Below are positions 8,601 to 15,509 of a stretch of DNA of 16,270 nucleotides, piece after piece. The stretch spans positions 1 to 16,270 of the forward strand of contig JBFWSL010000049.1 in assembly GCA_050248375.1 (NCBI GenBank), written 5' to 3'. Both the position numbers and the translations under genes were made by a program. The number at the start of each line of letters is the position of its first letter. The first letter of the stretch is position 1. The notes under the pieces are model-generated. The model was not told the DNA's origin. It saw only the letters and a list, made by a program, of their open reading frames with translations, and did no database searches. Source of the stretch: JAYZVT01 sp050248375 (GTDB lineage: Bacteria > Pseudomonadota > Alphaproteobacteria > Rhizobiales > Methyloligellaceae).

Positions 8601-9666
8601 CGTCGCCGAGCGACACCGCCTTCTCGAGCAACGGCATCGCCGCGTCCGCGATCCGCGCCAGAGGCGTCTGCTCCGGATTCGCGGCCGGAAACAGGCCGTC
8701 CAGGTCGAGCAGCCGCGCCGCCAGCCGAGCGTCGAGATGCGGCTCGCCGCCGTAGTCGACGACCAGGGATCCGGTGAAGGCCTGCTGCTTGCCATTGCGC
8801 CGGACGGTGATCTCGGCGTCATGGAACCGCGCCTGCGCGGCGTCGGCCGTGAGCTGTGACTTCACCTCCAGAGGCGCGTCGCCCGCCGCCGCGATCACCC
8901 GCTGCTGCGCGGGATCGCCTTCGGCGCGCATCGTGAACTGGCCGTCATACCGGGGCGCGGTCGAGAAACCGCTGATGGTGCCGTCGAGCGAGTAGCCGAA
9001 TTCCGCTTCGATGTCGTTGAGCACGGCCTTGAGACGCACGCTGCCGTCGGCTTCCCTGCGGCCGGTGGAGAAACGCAGCACCCGCGGCGAAGCTGCATGC
9101 TCGAACGTACCGGAGAACTTGTAGGGGCCTTCCAGCGAGCGGGCCGACAGTTCTCCCGATACCTTGTCCAGCGACAGCATCGGCCCGTCCGCGCGCAGCA
9201 GGTTGAGCGTGCCGCCGGTGATCTTGACCGACTCCAGCGCCACCTTTTCCGGCATGAACGGGATGCCGGTGGCGGACTGGCCGATGTCCTTCCAGCCGGG
9301 TTCGCCGCCCTCGCCCAGCTTGAGGTTCACCACCGGCTCATCCAGCTCCACCTGCCGCGCCTCCAGCGTGGCGCTGAGCAGCGGCGGCACCGCGAGCCAC
9401 ACGCTGAAGGACTTCGCCGCCGCGAAGGGCGTGTCGAAAGAGCCGTTCTCATCCGCCACGTTGACGGATTCGAAGCGCAGCACAGGCGCCGGCAGCAACG
9501 TCAGCGAGACGTTGCCGCCAACGTCCACCTTGCGGCCGACCAGTGCGGAGGCCTGCTCCTCGAACACGCTGCGGTAGTCGTTCCAGTCGAAGAACAGGGG
9601 CGCGGCGAACAGCGCGCTCAGCGCGAGCACCAGGAGGGCAGAGAACAGGGTCAGCAGCGAGTTCAT
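5602..9666 (-). CDS. AsmA-family envelope protein with proline-rich tail
   Basis: A 1354-residue protein with one N-terminal membrane anchor (about residues 2-26, SLLTLFSALLVLALSALFAA) and a long periplasmic body, typical of AsmA-family proteins linked to outer-membrane assembly and lipid transport between membranes. The AsmA pattern is clear after the anchor: PLFFDWNDYRSVFEEQASAL, GRKVDVGG, then LTLLPAPVLRFESV. The body is a long series of beta-rich repeats. The AsmA C-terminal region follows, near the GLTPNGIAAGLGGQGKLSVS and RFDKTELAGKDGW segments. From about residue 1166 a 189-residue Pro/Ala-rich, apparently disordered tail runs to the end. ATG 9666 is chosen because the anchor starts at once; no good ribosome-binding site is visible, and a 31-codon ORF ends in an ATGA overlap with this start. 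It probably shares an mRNA with the D-lactate dehydrogenase upstream. Confidence 0.88.
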   Translation of the reverse strand: MNSLLTLFSALLVLALSALFAAPLFFDWNDYRSVFEEQASALVGRKVDVGGNVSLTLLPAPVLRFESVNVADENGSFDTPFAAAKSFSVWLAVPPLLSATLEARQVELDEPVVNLKLGEGGEPGWKDIGQSATGIPFMPEKVALESVKITGGTLNLLRADGPMLSLDKVSGELSARSLEGPYKFSGTFEHAASPRVLRFSTGRREADGSVRLKAVLNDIEAEFGYSLDGTISGFSTAPRYDGQFTMRAEGDPAQQRVIAAAGDAPLEVKSQLTADAAQARFHDAEITVRRNGKQQAFTGSLVVDYGGEPHLDARLAARLLDLDGLFPAANPEQTPLARIADAAMPLLEKAVSLGDGRLDLKLNQAAVGGDVIKDISAELRSRKGALTLERFDAMLPGESRLSLNGALRAREGHAGFSGDVDMSGGRLSRLLLWAGTQAAPIAAEGSGDFSIRGRVALGPESIVIEEASGEQLGSSFTGGLKLRSQEPRELDIRLRSDRLDLARALGADALPSLTSLLPGGGASGGKDGDGEKKGALGWLFDASTRLDLGVGSVSLPGLGAGALEADVTAKDGSVRIDKFSFASSGGLTLKAAGRLADLGGHAGGDMSVTMDAGNAEAFKLLAGLFDLPEPVARNDARAKRLSPASLKLDVKSRPDNKGLDGTLRGTLAQSRVEAHFDFDGALADSAGARLSLEGKLDNPKGRELLGQLFPSVGTAEGYPQGEGSASIAVSGVPRTGIDTSVSVSGAGVDIRIKGRAAFPEDGASFEGDAEVKAGDAVLLAGLAGRPADSRGGGNAFHAKGSVTLKNKLYRVASLTGEAGGAPFTGRGELDLSGAAPRFSGSIKAREASLPLLLSPVLSDQVQQEAPAVRSVRPGASVWPERGFETELIESASGDFSLEAGRLRLLGAMVLKDATLKAELSGGELSVTEVRGGLYGGSFSGSTRLGKRGGGMAFEANAKATGLSVGEIVKDVRGKPLAQGKAELSLSVNGEGLTPNGIAAGLGGQGKLSVSAGRIMRLAPGAPRSVVAAASRTPREQQPSGDKLASLAFEALARGDLAFSGVEVPFVVRNGVVRFDKTELAGKDGWASVASFLELSSLRLDSEWVVSAVKPDTEGAEPQIALAFVGPVEDLGRISPDMEVEALERFVTIARMEKDVETLEKLDVTPGKKKPISESGAPAPKRTAPEASVPAPPKKPEMPAALPAPRPEARPETRRETRPEAAAPAVPSAPPVAAAPDARPLPPPLPVPRGEGVTSRPLPPLSPLPPRDAPAPLPPSAAAPSFPPPPPAQPPSPLSQEPAPLPWLTPEAQQQGIQPQGAPEALSPPEPVIPDAVTAPAPPARPSFRERDILRSGGD

Positions 9667-9758
9667 GCGGCAACCGCCGCCCCGACCGCTTCACCGCGGT
9701 CCGGCGTCTCCCTGTCCAGGTTCATTGCTCTTGGCTGCCTGATGCTGCTGCCTGCCAT
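9663..9758 (-). CDS. Possible coupled 31-residue ORF
   Basis: In the short gap between the D-lactate dehydrogenase and AsmA genes an open frame begins at ATG 9758-9756, sharing the last base of the dehydrogenase TAA. It ends at TGA 9665-9663, overlapping the AsmA ATG as ATGA. It encodes a 31-residue hydrophilic peptide beginning MAGSSIRQPRAMNLD and ending AVGAAVAA; an internal ATG lies at 9725. There is no convincing ribosome-binding site for either start. The exact fit to both neighbours suggests termination-reinitiation coupling, but the frame is short and shows no domain, so it may be chance. Confidence 0.3.
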   Translation of the reverse strand: MAGSSIRQPRAMNLDRETPDRGEAVGAAVAA

Positions 9759-11170
9759 TACAAGTCGATGATCTTTCCCGGATTCAGGATGTTGCCGGGA
9801 TCGAGCGTCCGCTTTATGGCGGCCATCACGTCCACGCCCGCGCCGTGCTCGGCCCGCAGGTAGCCCATCTTGCCCGAGCCGACGCCATGCTCGCCCGTGC
9901 AGGTGCCGTCCATCGCGATCGCCCGCTCCACCAGCCGCTTCAGGAACCCCTTTCCTGTCTCCATTTCCTTCGCATCGTTCAGGTCGATCATTGCGAGCAC
10001 ATGGAAATTCCCGTCTCCCACATGGCCGACGATGGGCGCGATAAGCCCGCACGCGACGATGTCCCTGTGGGTCTCGGTCACGCATTCCGCCAGCCGTGAG
10101 ATCGGCACGCACACGTCGGTCACGATGGGCTCGCAGCCCGGACGCCAGGACTTGGCCGCGAAAAAGGCCTCGTGCCGCGCGGTCCAGAGCCTGTTGCGGT
10201 CTTCCGGGCGCTCCGCCCACTGGTAGTCGCCGCCGCCGTTGCGGCCCGCGATTTCCCGGAATATCTCCACCTGCTCCCGCGCGCCAGCCACGGTTCCGTG
10301 AAATTCCAGGAACAGCGTCGGCTTCTCCGCCAGCCCCAGATGGCTATGAGCGTTGCAGGCGCGGATCTGCACCTCGTCCAGCAGTTCGATACGGGCCACC
10401 CCCAGACCGAGCTGGATTGCCTCGATGGCGGCGTCGCAGGCCCCCTCGATGCTCTCGAACGGACACACCGCCGAGAGGATCGCCTCCGGGATGCCGTGCA
10501 GCCTCAGCGTCACCTCGGTGATGATGCCGAGCGTGCCCTCCGATCCCACCAGCAGCCGGGTGAGGTCGTAGCCGGCCGAGGACTTGCGCGCCCGCCGCGC
10601 CGTACGGACAATCCTGCCATCGGCCATCACCGCCGTGACGCTGATCACCGCCTCGCGCATGGTGCCGTAGCGCACCGCGCTGGTCCCCGAAGCCCGGGTG
10701 GCGGCCATGCCGCCGATGGTGGCGTCCGCCCCGGGATCGACGGGGAAGAACAGGCCCCTGTCCCGCAGATACTCGTTGAGCTGCTTGCGGGTGACGCCGG
10801 CCTCGACCGTGCAGTCCAGGTCGCCGTCGTTGACCTCCAGGATGCGGTTCATGCCCGACAGGTCGAGACAGATGCCGCCCCGCGGCGCGTTCAGGTGCCC
10901 TTCGAGCGAGGTGCCGGCGCCGAAGGGGATGACCGGCACGCCATGGCTGGCGCAAAGCGCCACGATCCCGGCCACCTCTTCCGTGGTCTGGACGAACGCC
11001 ACCGCGTCGGCAGGCTGGTTGGCCAGCCAGGTGAGCGTGGAGCCATGTTGCTCGCGCACGGCCGCCGCCGTGCTGAGCCGCTTGCCAAAGCGCTCACGCA
11101 GCGCCGCGATCACCGTCTCGAGTCCGCTTTCGTCCGCGCGCGCGCCCTGTATTGCCGCTGCCTCAGGCAT
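9758..11170 (-). CDS. D-lactate dehydrogenase (cytochrome-type), FAD-linked
   Basis: A 470-residue FAD enzyme of the vanillyl-alcohol oxidase fold that oxidises D-lactate (or a related 2-hydroxy acid) to the 2-oxo acid and passes electrons to the respiratory chain. The FAD-binding domain shows PFGAGTSLEGH (82-92), then FPVDPGADATIGGMAAT, GTSAVRYGTMRE and LLVGSEGTLGIITEVTLRLH. The C-terminal FAD-oxidase domain shows TDVCVPISRL, GHVGDGNFH (382-390) and GTCTGEHGVGSGK. The overall pattern is closest to the cytochrome-type enzyme of mitochondria (LDHD); GlcD of glycolate oxidase is the main alternative, but no glcE or glcF lies nearby. The frame extends back to an ATG at 11254, adding 28 residues. 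I prefer ATG 11170, because MPEAAAIQ... leads naturally into the first helix and the extension would crowd the divergent promoter region. AsmA follows on the same strand. Confidence 0.9.
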   Translation of the reverse strand: MPEAAAIQGARADESGLETVIAALRERFGKRLSTAAAVREQHGSTLTWLANQPADAVAFVQTTEEVAGIVALCASHGVPVIPFGAGTSLEGHLNAPRGGICLDLSGMNRILEVNDGDLDCTVEAGVTRKQLNEYLRDRGLFFPVDPGADATIGGMAATRASGTSAVRYGTMREAVISVTAVMADGRIVRTARRARKSSAGYDLTRLLVGSEGTLGIITEVTLRLHGIPEAILSAVCPFESIEGACDAAIEAIQLGLGVARIELLDEVQIRACNAHSHLGLAEKPTLFLEFHGTVAGAREQVEIFREIAGRNGGGDYQWAERPEDRNRLWTARHEAFFAAKSWRPGCEPIVTDVCVPISRLAECVTETHRDIVACGLIAPIVGHVGDGNFHVLAMIDLNDAKEMETGKGFLKRLVERAIAMDGTCTGEHGVGSGKMGYLRAEHGAGVDVMAAIKRTLDPGNILNPGKIIDL

Positions 11171-11332
11171 GCCTGTCCACTGACCTCTCTGTGCCCGGAT
11201 TTGACAATTCACTGTAGCAAATCCCGGGGCTTGGCCGAAAGACAAGTGCGGCATAGGGTGTTCCGGAAGCGGGGCGGGATTTCAGGGGCTTCGGGCGGTT
11301 TTCTCCCGGCCCGTTGGACCACACACGACGCA
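11171..11332. promoter_or_regulatory. Divergent intergenic region
   Basis: The minus-strand dehydrogenase and the plus-strand ClC gene start on either side of this stretch, so promoters for both should lie here. TTGACA at 11201-11206 (plus strand) is a perfect -35 hexamer, but the position 17 bases on is GC-rich (CCGGGG) and not a -10 box. I see no confident complete promoter or operator. Confidence 0.3.
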
Positions 11333-13048
11333 ATGCGCAGGCCGGGCGAGGAAAAAGCTGATTCCCCAGAGGACGGCGGGTCCACCGCGCAGTCCCCGCG
11401 CGGGCCCCTGCTCGGCAAGCTGGTCGAACTGGCCCGGCTGGTCCGCCAGGTCTTCATCCAGAAGACCCTTCCCAACGTCAGGGAGTTCATCGCCGAGAGG
11501 CAGTTGCTGATCTGGGCCGTCGCCCTGGCCATCGGCATCGGCGCGTCCTACCTGGCCATCGTCTTCCGCCTGCTCATCGGCTTTTTCCAGCTTCCCTGGC
11601 TCGGCACGGTCAGCGAGCACGTCTACGAGGCCGCCAGCGGCCTGCCCTGGTGGGTCATCCTGGTGGCGCCGGCCGCCGGGGGCCTGTGCGTGGGCCTGCT
11701 GCTGGAATACGCCATGCCGGGCCGCCGCGCGCCCGCCGTCGCCGACGTGATCGAGGCCCGCGCCCTGCTTGGCTGCCGCATTCCCCTGCGTACCGGCCTC
11801 ATAGGCGCCTTCATCTCGGCGCTCTCGCTGGGCTGCGGCGGCAGCGCCGGGCGCGAGGGACCCGTCGTGCATCTGGGCGCGGCGCTGGCCTCCGTGCTGG
11901 AGGACTATTTCAAGCTGCCCCATGCCACCCGGCGCACGCTGCTCGCCTGCGGCGTCGCCGCCGCCGTCTCCGCGTCCTTCAACGCGCCCATAGCCGGGGT
12001 CCTGTTCGCCCATGAGGTGATCCTCGCCCACTATGCCATGCGCGCCTTCGTGCCCATCGTCATATCGAGCGTGGCGGCCACCGTGATCGCCCGCATCCAC
12101 CTGGGCGACTACCCGGCCTTCTTCATTCCCAACTACCAGATCACCTCCTACTGGGAGTTTCCCGCCTTCGCCCTGCTCGGGCTGACCTGCGCGGCCGTCG
12201 CCATCTGCTTTCAGTTCGCGCTGATCGCCACCGACCGCATCACACGGCAGATCGAGATGCCGCTCTGGCTCCGTCCCGTCATCGGCGGCTTCCTGGTGGG
12301 CGGCATCGCCATCGCCTTCCCGCAGGTGCTCGGCGTCGGCTACGACGCCACCGACGCGGCGCTGAAGCTGCAATTCCCGCTCTGGCTGCTCCTCGCCCTG
12401 CTGGTGGCCAAGACGGCCGCCACCGCGATCACGCTGGCCAGCCGCTTCGGCGGCGGCATCTTCTCGCCATCGCTCTATATCGGCGCCGTGGCGGGCGCCG
12501 CCTATGGCATCATCGCGGCGAACGCCTTTCCCCAGATCGCCTCCAGCGAGGGCCTCTACGCCATCCTCGGCATGGGCGCCGTGGCCGGGGCCGTGCTCGG
12601 CGCCCCCATATCCACCGTGCTCATCGTCTTCGAGCTGACCGGCGGCTACCAGATGACCATCGCGCTGCTGCTGTGCGTGTCCATCTCCACCGCGCTGACC
12701 CAGGCCGTGCTCGGCATGAGCTATTTCCACTGGCAGCTCTCCACCCGCGGCCTCTTCCTGCAGGAGGGCCCGCACAAGTCCATCGTGCGCAGCCTCCGGG
12801 TGCGCGACTTCATGACCCTTCCCGCCGACGACATCGAGTTGCCCGAAGTGAAGGAGGACACCCCCATGCTCACCCCCGACGACACCGTCGAGGCGGCCCT
12901 GCGCGCCTTCGACAAGGCGGGACTGTCGCGGTTGCCGGTGGTGGACGCCAACGACGCGGCCCGCGTCATCGCCTGCGCCGATCATGTGAAGGCCCTCAAC
13001 GCCTACAACGCCGCGCTCATCGCGGCCCATGAGGAAGAGCATCGCTAG
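11333..13048 (+). CDS. ClC-family anion channel/transporter with C-terminal CBS domain
   Basis: A 571-residue inner-membrane protein of the ClC chloride channel/antiporter family with multiple hydrophobic helices from about residue 56 to 465. The gate motif GREGP is at 173-177, with Glu175 in the place of the gating glutamate. GGGIFSPSLYIG (373-384) matches the GxFxP motif. The usual GSGIP anion motif is replaced by GRRAP (130-134). The internal proton glutamate of exchangers (the second Glu of FIIEEM in E. coli ClcA) aligns with Val229 in VLFAHEVIL. The cytosolic tail (about 488-560) looks like one complete CBS unit (DDTVEAALRAFDKAGLSRLPVVD) after a short remnant, ending HEEEHR. The same frame is open much further upstream, but that part lies antisense to the dehydrogenase and is not coding. 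ATG 11333 has only a weak ribosome-binding site. Confidence 0.9.
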   Translation: MRRPGEEKADSPEDGGSTAQSPRGPLLGKLVELARLVRQVFIQKTLPNVREFIAERQLLIWAVALAIGIGASYLAIVFRLLIGFFQLPWLGTVSEHVYEAASGLPWWVILVAPAAGGLCVGLLLEYAMPGRRAPAVADVIEARALLGCRIPLRTGLIGAFISALSLGCGGSAGREGPVVHLGAALASVLEDYFKLPHATRRTLLACGVAAAVSASFNAPIAGVLFAHEVILAHYAMRAFVPIVISSVAATVIARIHLGDYPAFFIPNYQITSYWEFPAFALLGLTCAAVAICFQFALIATDRITRQIEMPLWLRPVIGGFLVGGIAIAFPQVLGVGYDATDAALKLQFPLWLLLALLVAKTAATAITLASRFGGGIFSPSLYIGAVAGAAYGIIAANAFPQIASSEGLYAILGMGAVAGAVLGAPISTVLIVFELTGGYQMTIALLLCVSISTALTQAVLGMSYFHWQLSTRGLFLQEGPHKSIVRSLRVRDFMTLPADDIELPEVKEDTPMLTPDDTVEAALRAFDKAGLSRLPVVDANDAARVIACADHVKALNAYNAALIAAHEEEHR

Positions 13049-13106
13049 GGTCCGTACTCGTCCCGGCCCTGTGGAAAGCGGCATTGCATCGCCATCCCGC
13101 CGCGAC

Positions 13107-13128
13107 CATATGGAACACATATGGAACA
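13107..13128 (+). repeat. Exact 11-base tandem duplication
   Basis: CATATGGAACA occurs twice with no spacer (13107-13117 and 13118-13128). The duplication creates the two GAAC half-sites of the predicted LexA box and also places an in-frame ATG at 13121, which could be mistaken for the helicase start. Confidence 0.95.
13113..13127 (+). promoter_or_regulatory. Predicted LexA operator (SOS box)
   Basis: GAAC (13113-13116), seven bases, then GAAC (13124-13127): GAACACATATGGAAC. On the other strand it reads GTTC-N7-GTTC, the direct-repeat LexA site known from alphaproteobacteria. It lies 45 bases upstream of the preferred helicase ATG and just upstream of a candidate promoter, as expected for an operator of a DNA-repair gene. 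Confidence 0.6.
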
Positions 13129-13155
13129 TCGCCCTTTTCCTGCCGCTCCCGGTGT

Positions 13156-13161
13156 TATAGT
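13156..13161 (+). promoter_or_regulatory. Candidate -10 box of the helicase gene
   Basis: TATAGT, preceded by TGT, resembles an extended -10 element. The position 17 bases upstream (CCTTTT, 13133-13138) is a poor -35. Initiation about seven bases downstream would fall near 13168, only about four bases before ATG 13172, so the mRNA would be nearly leaderless. This fits the lack of a ribosome-binding site. Confidence 0.4.
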
Positions 13162-13171
13162 CCCTGCCCTG

Positions 13172-15487
13172 ATGCACGAGATTCGCCCCGAAAGCCTGCC
13201 TGCCGAAGCCGACGGCGCCCTGCCTCTGTCCGCGCGCGCCTCCGCGAGACCGTCCTATCTGGACGGCCTCAACCCCGAGCAGCGCGAGGCGGTCACCGCC
13301 CTCGATGGCCCTGTGCTGGTGCTGGCCGGCGCGGGCACCGGCAAGACGCGGGTGCTGACCACCCGCATCGCGCATATCCTCGCCACGCGCCGCGCCCGTC
13401 CCGGACAGATCCTCGCGGTCACCTTCACCAACAAGGCGGCGCGCGAGATGAAGGATCGCGTCGGCCAGCTTGTCGGCGGCGTGGTCGAGGGCATGCCCTG
13501 GCTCGGCACCTTCCATGCCATCTCCGCGCGCATCCTGCGCCGCCACGCGGAGCTCGTGGGCCTGAAGCCCGGCTTCACCATCCTCGATACCGACGACCAG
13601 ATCCGCCTCATCAAGCAGCTCATCGAGGCGGAAGGCATCGACGAGAAGCGCTGGCCGGCGCGCCAGTTCGCTTCCTATCTCGACAACTGGAAGAACCGCG
13701 GCCTCACTCCCGACAAGGTGACGGGCGGCGAGGCCTTCATTTTCGCCAACGGGCGCGGCGCCGAGCTGTACGCCGCCTACCAGCAGCGGCTGAAGGACCT
13801 CAACGCGGTGGACTTCGGCGACCTGCTGCTGGAAGGCCTGCGCCTGTTCAGCGAGAACCCGGACGTGCTGGCGGAATATCACGGCCGCTTCCGCTACATC
13901 CTCGTGGACGAGTACCAGGACACCAACGTGGCGCAGTATCTGTGGCTGCGCCTGCTCGCCCAGGGCGGCGGCAATGTCTGCTGCGTGGGCGATGACGACC
14001 AGTCCATCTACGGCTGGCGCGGCGCGGAGGTGGGCAACATCCTGCGCTTCGAGCGCGACTTCCCCGGCGCGAAAGTCATCCGGCTGGAGCGCAACTACCG
14101 TTCCACCGGCCATATCCTGGCCGCCGCCTCCGGCCTCATCGCCCACAACGCCGACAGGCTGGGCAAGACGCTGCATACCGACGTGGGCGACGGCGAGAAG
14201 GTGCGCCTGCAGGGTTGCTGGGACGACGACGAGGAGGCCCGCGTCATCGGCGAGGACATCGAACAACTCCAGCGCAAGCAGCACAACCTGAACGATATCG
14301 CCATCCTCGTGCGCGCCTCTTTCCAGATGCGCGCCTTCGAGGACCGCTTCATGACGCTCGGCCTGCCCTACCGCGTCATCGGCGGCCCGCGCTTCTACGA
14401 GCGCCAGGAGATCAAGGACGCCATCGCCTATCTCGAGGTGACCGCCAATCCGGCCAACGACCTCAAGTTCGAGCGCATCGTCAACACGCCCCGGCGCGGA
14501 CTGGGCGAGGCGACGCTGAAGGAGCTGCATTCGCTTGCCCGCGCCAGCGGCTTTCCCCTGACCCAGGCGGCGCGCACCCTGATCGAGACCGAGGAGATCA
14601 AGCCGAAGGCGCGCAACGCCCTGCGCGATCTCATGGCTTCCTTCGACCGCTGGCGCGTCCAGTCGGAGACGATGTCACATATCGAGCTGGCCGGGATCGT
14701 TCTGGACGAATCCGGCTACACGGCCATGTGGCAGAAGGACAAGTCGCCCCAGGCCCAGACCCGGCTGGAGAACCTGAAGGAGCTGATCCGCTTCATGGAG
14801 GAGTTCGACACGCTCGCCGGTTTCCTCGAACATGTCTCGCTGGTCATGGACCGCGACAGCGACGACGCGACCGACCGCGTCAACGTCATGACCCTGCACT
14901 CCGCCAAGGGCCTCGAGTTCGACACCGTGTTCCTGGCCGGCTGGGAGGACGGTCTGTTCCCCCACCAGCGCAGCCTGGACGAGTCCGGCGGCGCGGGGTT
15001 GGAGGAAGAGCGCCGCCTCGCCTATGTGGGCCTGACCCGCGCCAGGCAGCGCGCCAAGATCACCTTCGCCCAGAACCGCCGCACCCATGGCCTGTGGCAG
15101 CAGGCGATCCCCTCGCGCTTCATCGACGAGCTTCCGCCCGCCCATGTGGAGGTCGAGGAGATGGCCAGCCAGTATGGCGGCTACGGGCTGTCGCGCTTCG
15201 ACGAGCCGGGCGCGGGCTTCAACACCGGCTACGCCACGCCTGGCTGGCAGCGCGCCCAGCGCAATATCGCCGGGGGGCATCAGCCCCGCCGCGGCCCCGT
15301 CACCATCGACGGAGAGCTTGTCGCCGCCAGCACGGCACCCGGCTCCGGCTACGAGATCGGGGAACGCGTCTTCCATCAGAAGTTCGGCTATGGCCGCGTC
15401 GCCGTCATCGACGGCAACAAGCTGACGGTGGATTTCGAGAAAGCCGGCCGCAAGAAGGTCGTCGACAGCTTCCTCGAACGGCACTGA
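13172..15487 (+). CDS. UvrD/PcrA/Rep-family DNA helicase
   Basis: A 771-residue superfamily 1A 3'-5' DNA helicase involved in repair and clearing of replication or transcription blocks. All core motifs are present: Q-motif region LNPEQREAV (33-41), Walker A AGAGTGKT (52-59), Ia TFTNKAAREM (84-93), Walker B VDEYQDTN (245-252), III GDDDQSIYGWRGA (273-285), IV RLERNYRST (304-312), V VMTLHSAKGLEFD (572-584) and VI YVGLTRARQRA (618-628). The C-terminus ends in a GERVFHQKFGYGRVAVIDG segment (730-748), resembling the Tudor-like domain of PcrA that contacts RNA polymerase. I prefer ATG 13172 over the in-frame ATG 13121, which adds 17 residues, because 13121 lies inside the predicted LexA box and upstream of the candidate promoter. 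Alphaproteobacterial members are named either uvrD or pcrA, so no symbol is given. prmA follows after 22 bases. Confidence 0.93.
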   Translation: MHEIRPESLPAEADGALPLSARASARPSYLDGLNPEQREAVTALDGPVLVLAGAGTGKTRVLTTRIAHILATRRARPGQILAVTFTNKAAREMKDRVGQLVGGVVEGMPWLGTFHAISARILRRHAELVGLKPGFTILDTDDQIRLIKQLIEAEGIDEKRWPARQFASYLDNWKNRGLTPDKVTGGEAFIFANGRGAELYAAYQQRLKDLNAVDFGDLLLEGLRLFSENPDVLAEYHGRFRYILVDEYQDTNVAQYLWLRLLAQGGGNVCCVGDDDQSIYGWRGAEVGNILRFERDFPGAKVIRLERNYRSTGHILAAASGLIAHNADRLGKTLHTDVGDGEKVRLQGCWDDDEEARVIGEDIEQLQRKQHNLNDIAILVRASFQMRAFEDRFMTLGLPYRVIGGPRFYERQEIKDAIAYLEVTANPANDLKFERIVNTPRRGLGEATLKELHSLARASGFPLTQAARTLIETEEIKPKARNALRDLMASFDRWRVQSETMSHIELAGIVLDESGYTAMWQKDKSPQAQTRLENLKELIRFMEEFDTLAGFLEHVSLVMDRDSDDATDRVNVMTLHSAKGLEFDTVFLAGWEDGLFPHQRSLDESGGAGLEEERRLAYVGLTRARQRAKITFAQNRRTHGLWQQAIPSRFIDELPPAHVEVEEMASQYGGYGLSRFDEPGAGFNTGYATPGWQRAQRNIAGGHQPRRGPVTIDGELVAASTAPGSGYEIGERVFHQKFGYGRVAVIDGNKLTVDFEKAGRKKVVDSFLERH

Positions 15488-15509
15488 GCCCCGGCGCCCC
15501 GCAAGACCG

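Noticed and set aside
11201..11229. Complete sigma-70 promoter starting at TTGACA
   Set aside because: The -35 hexamer is perfect, but the bases at the expected -10 position are CCGGGG, so no full promoter is claimed.
10172..11332. Upstream extension of the ClC reading frame (958 residues in total)
   Set aside because: The extra 387 residues are antisense to the D-lactate dehydrogenase and do not resemble any ClC N-terminus; the start is placed at 11333.
11282..14530. 1082-codon open frame on the minus strand
   Set aside because: It lies wholly antisense to the ClC and helicase genes, has the His/Gly/Gln/Asp-rich composition of a GC shadow and contains no recognisable domain.
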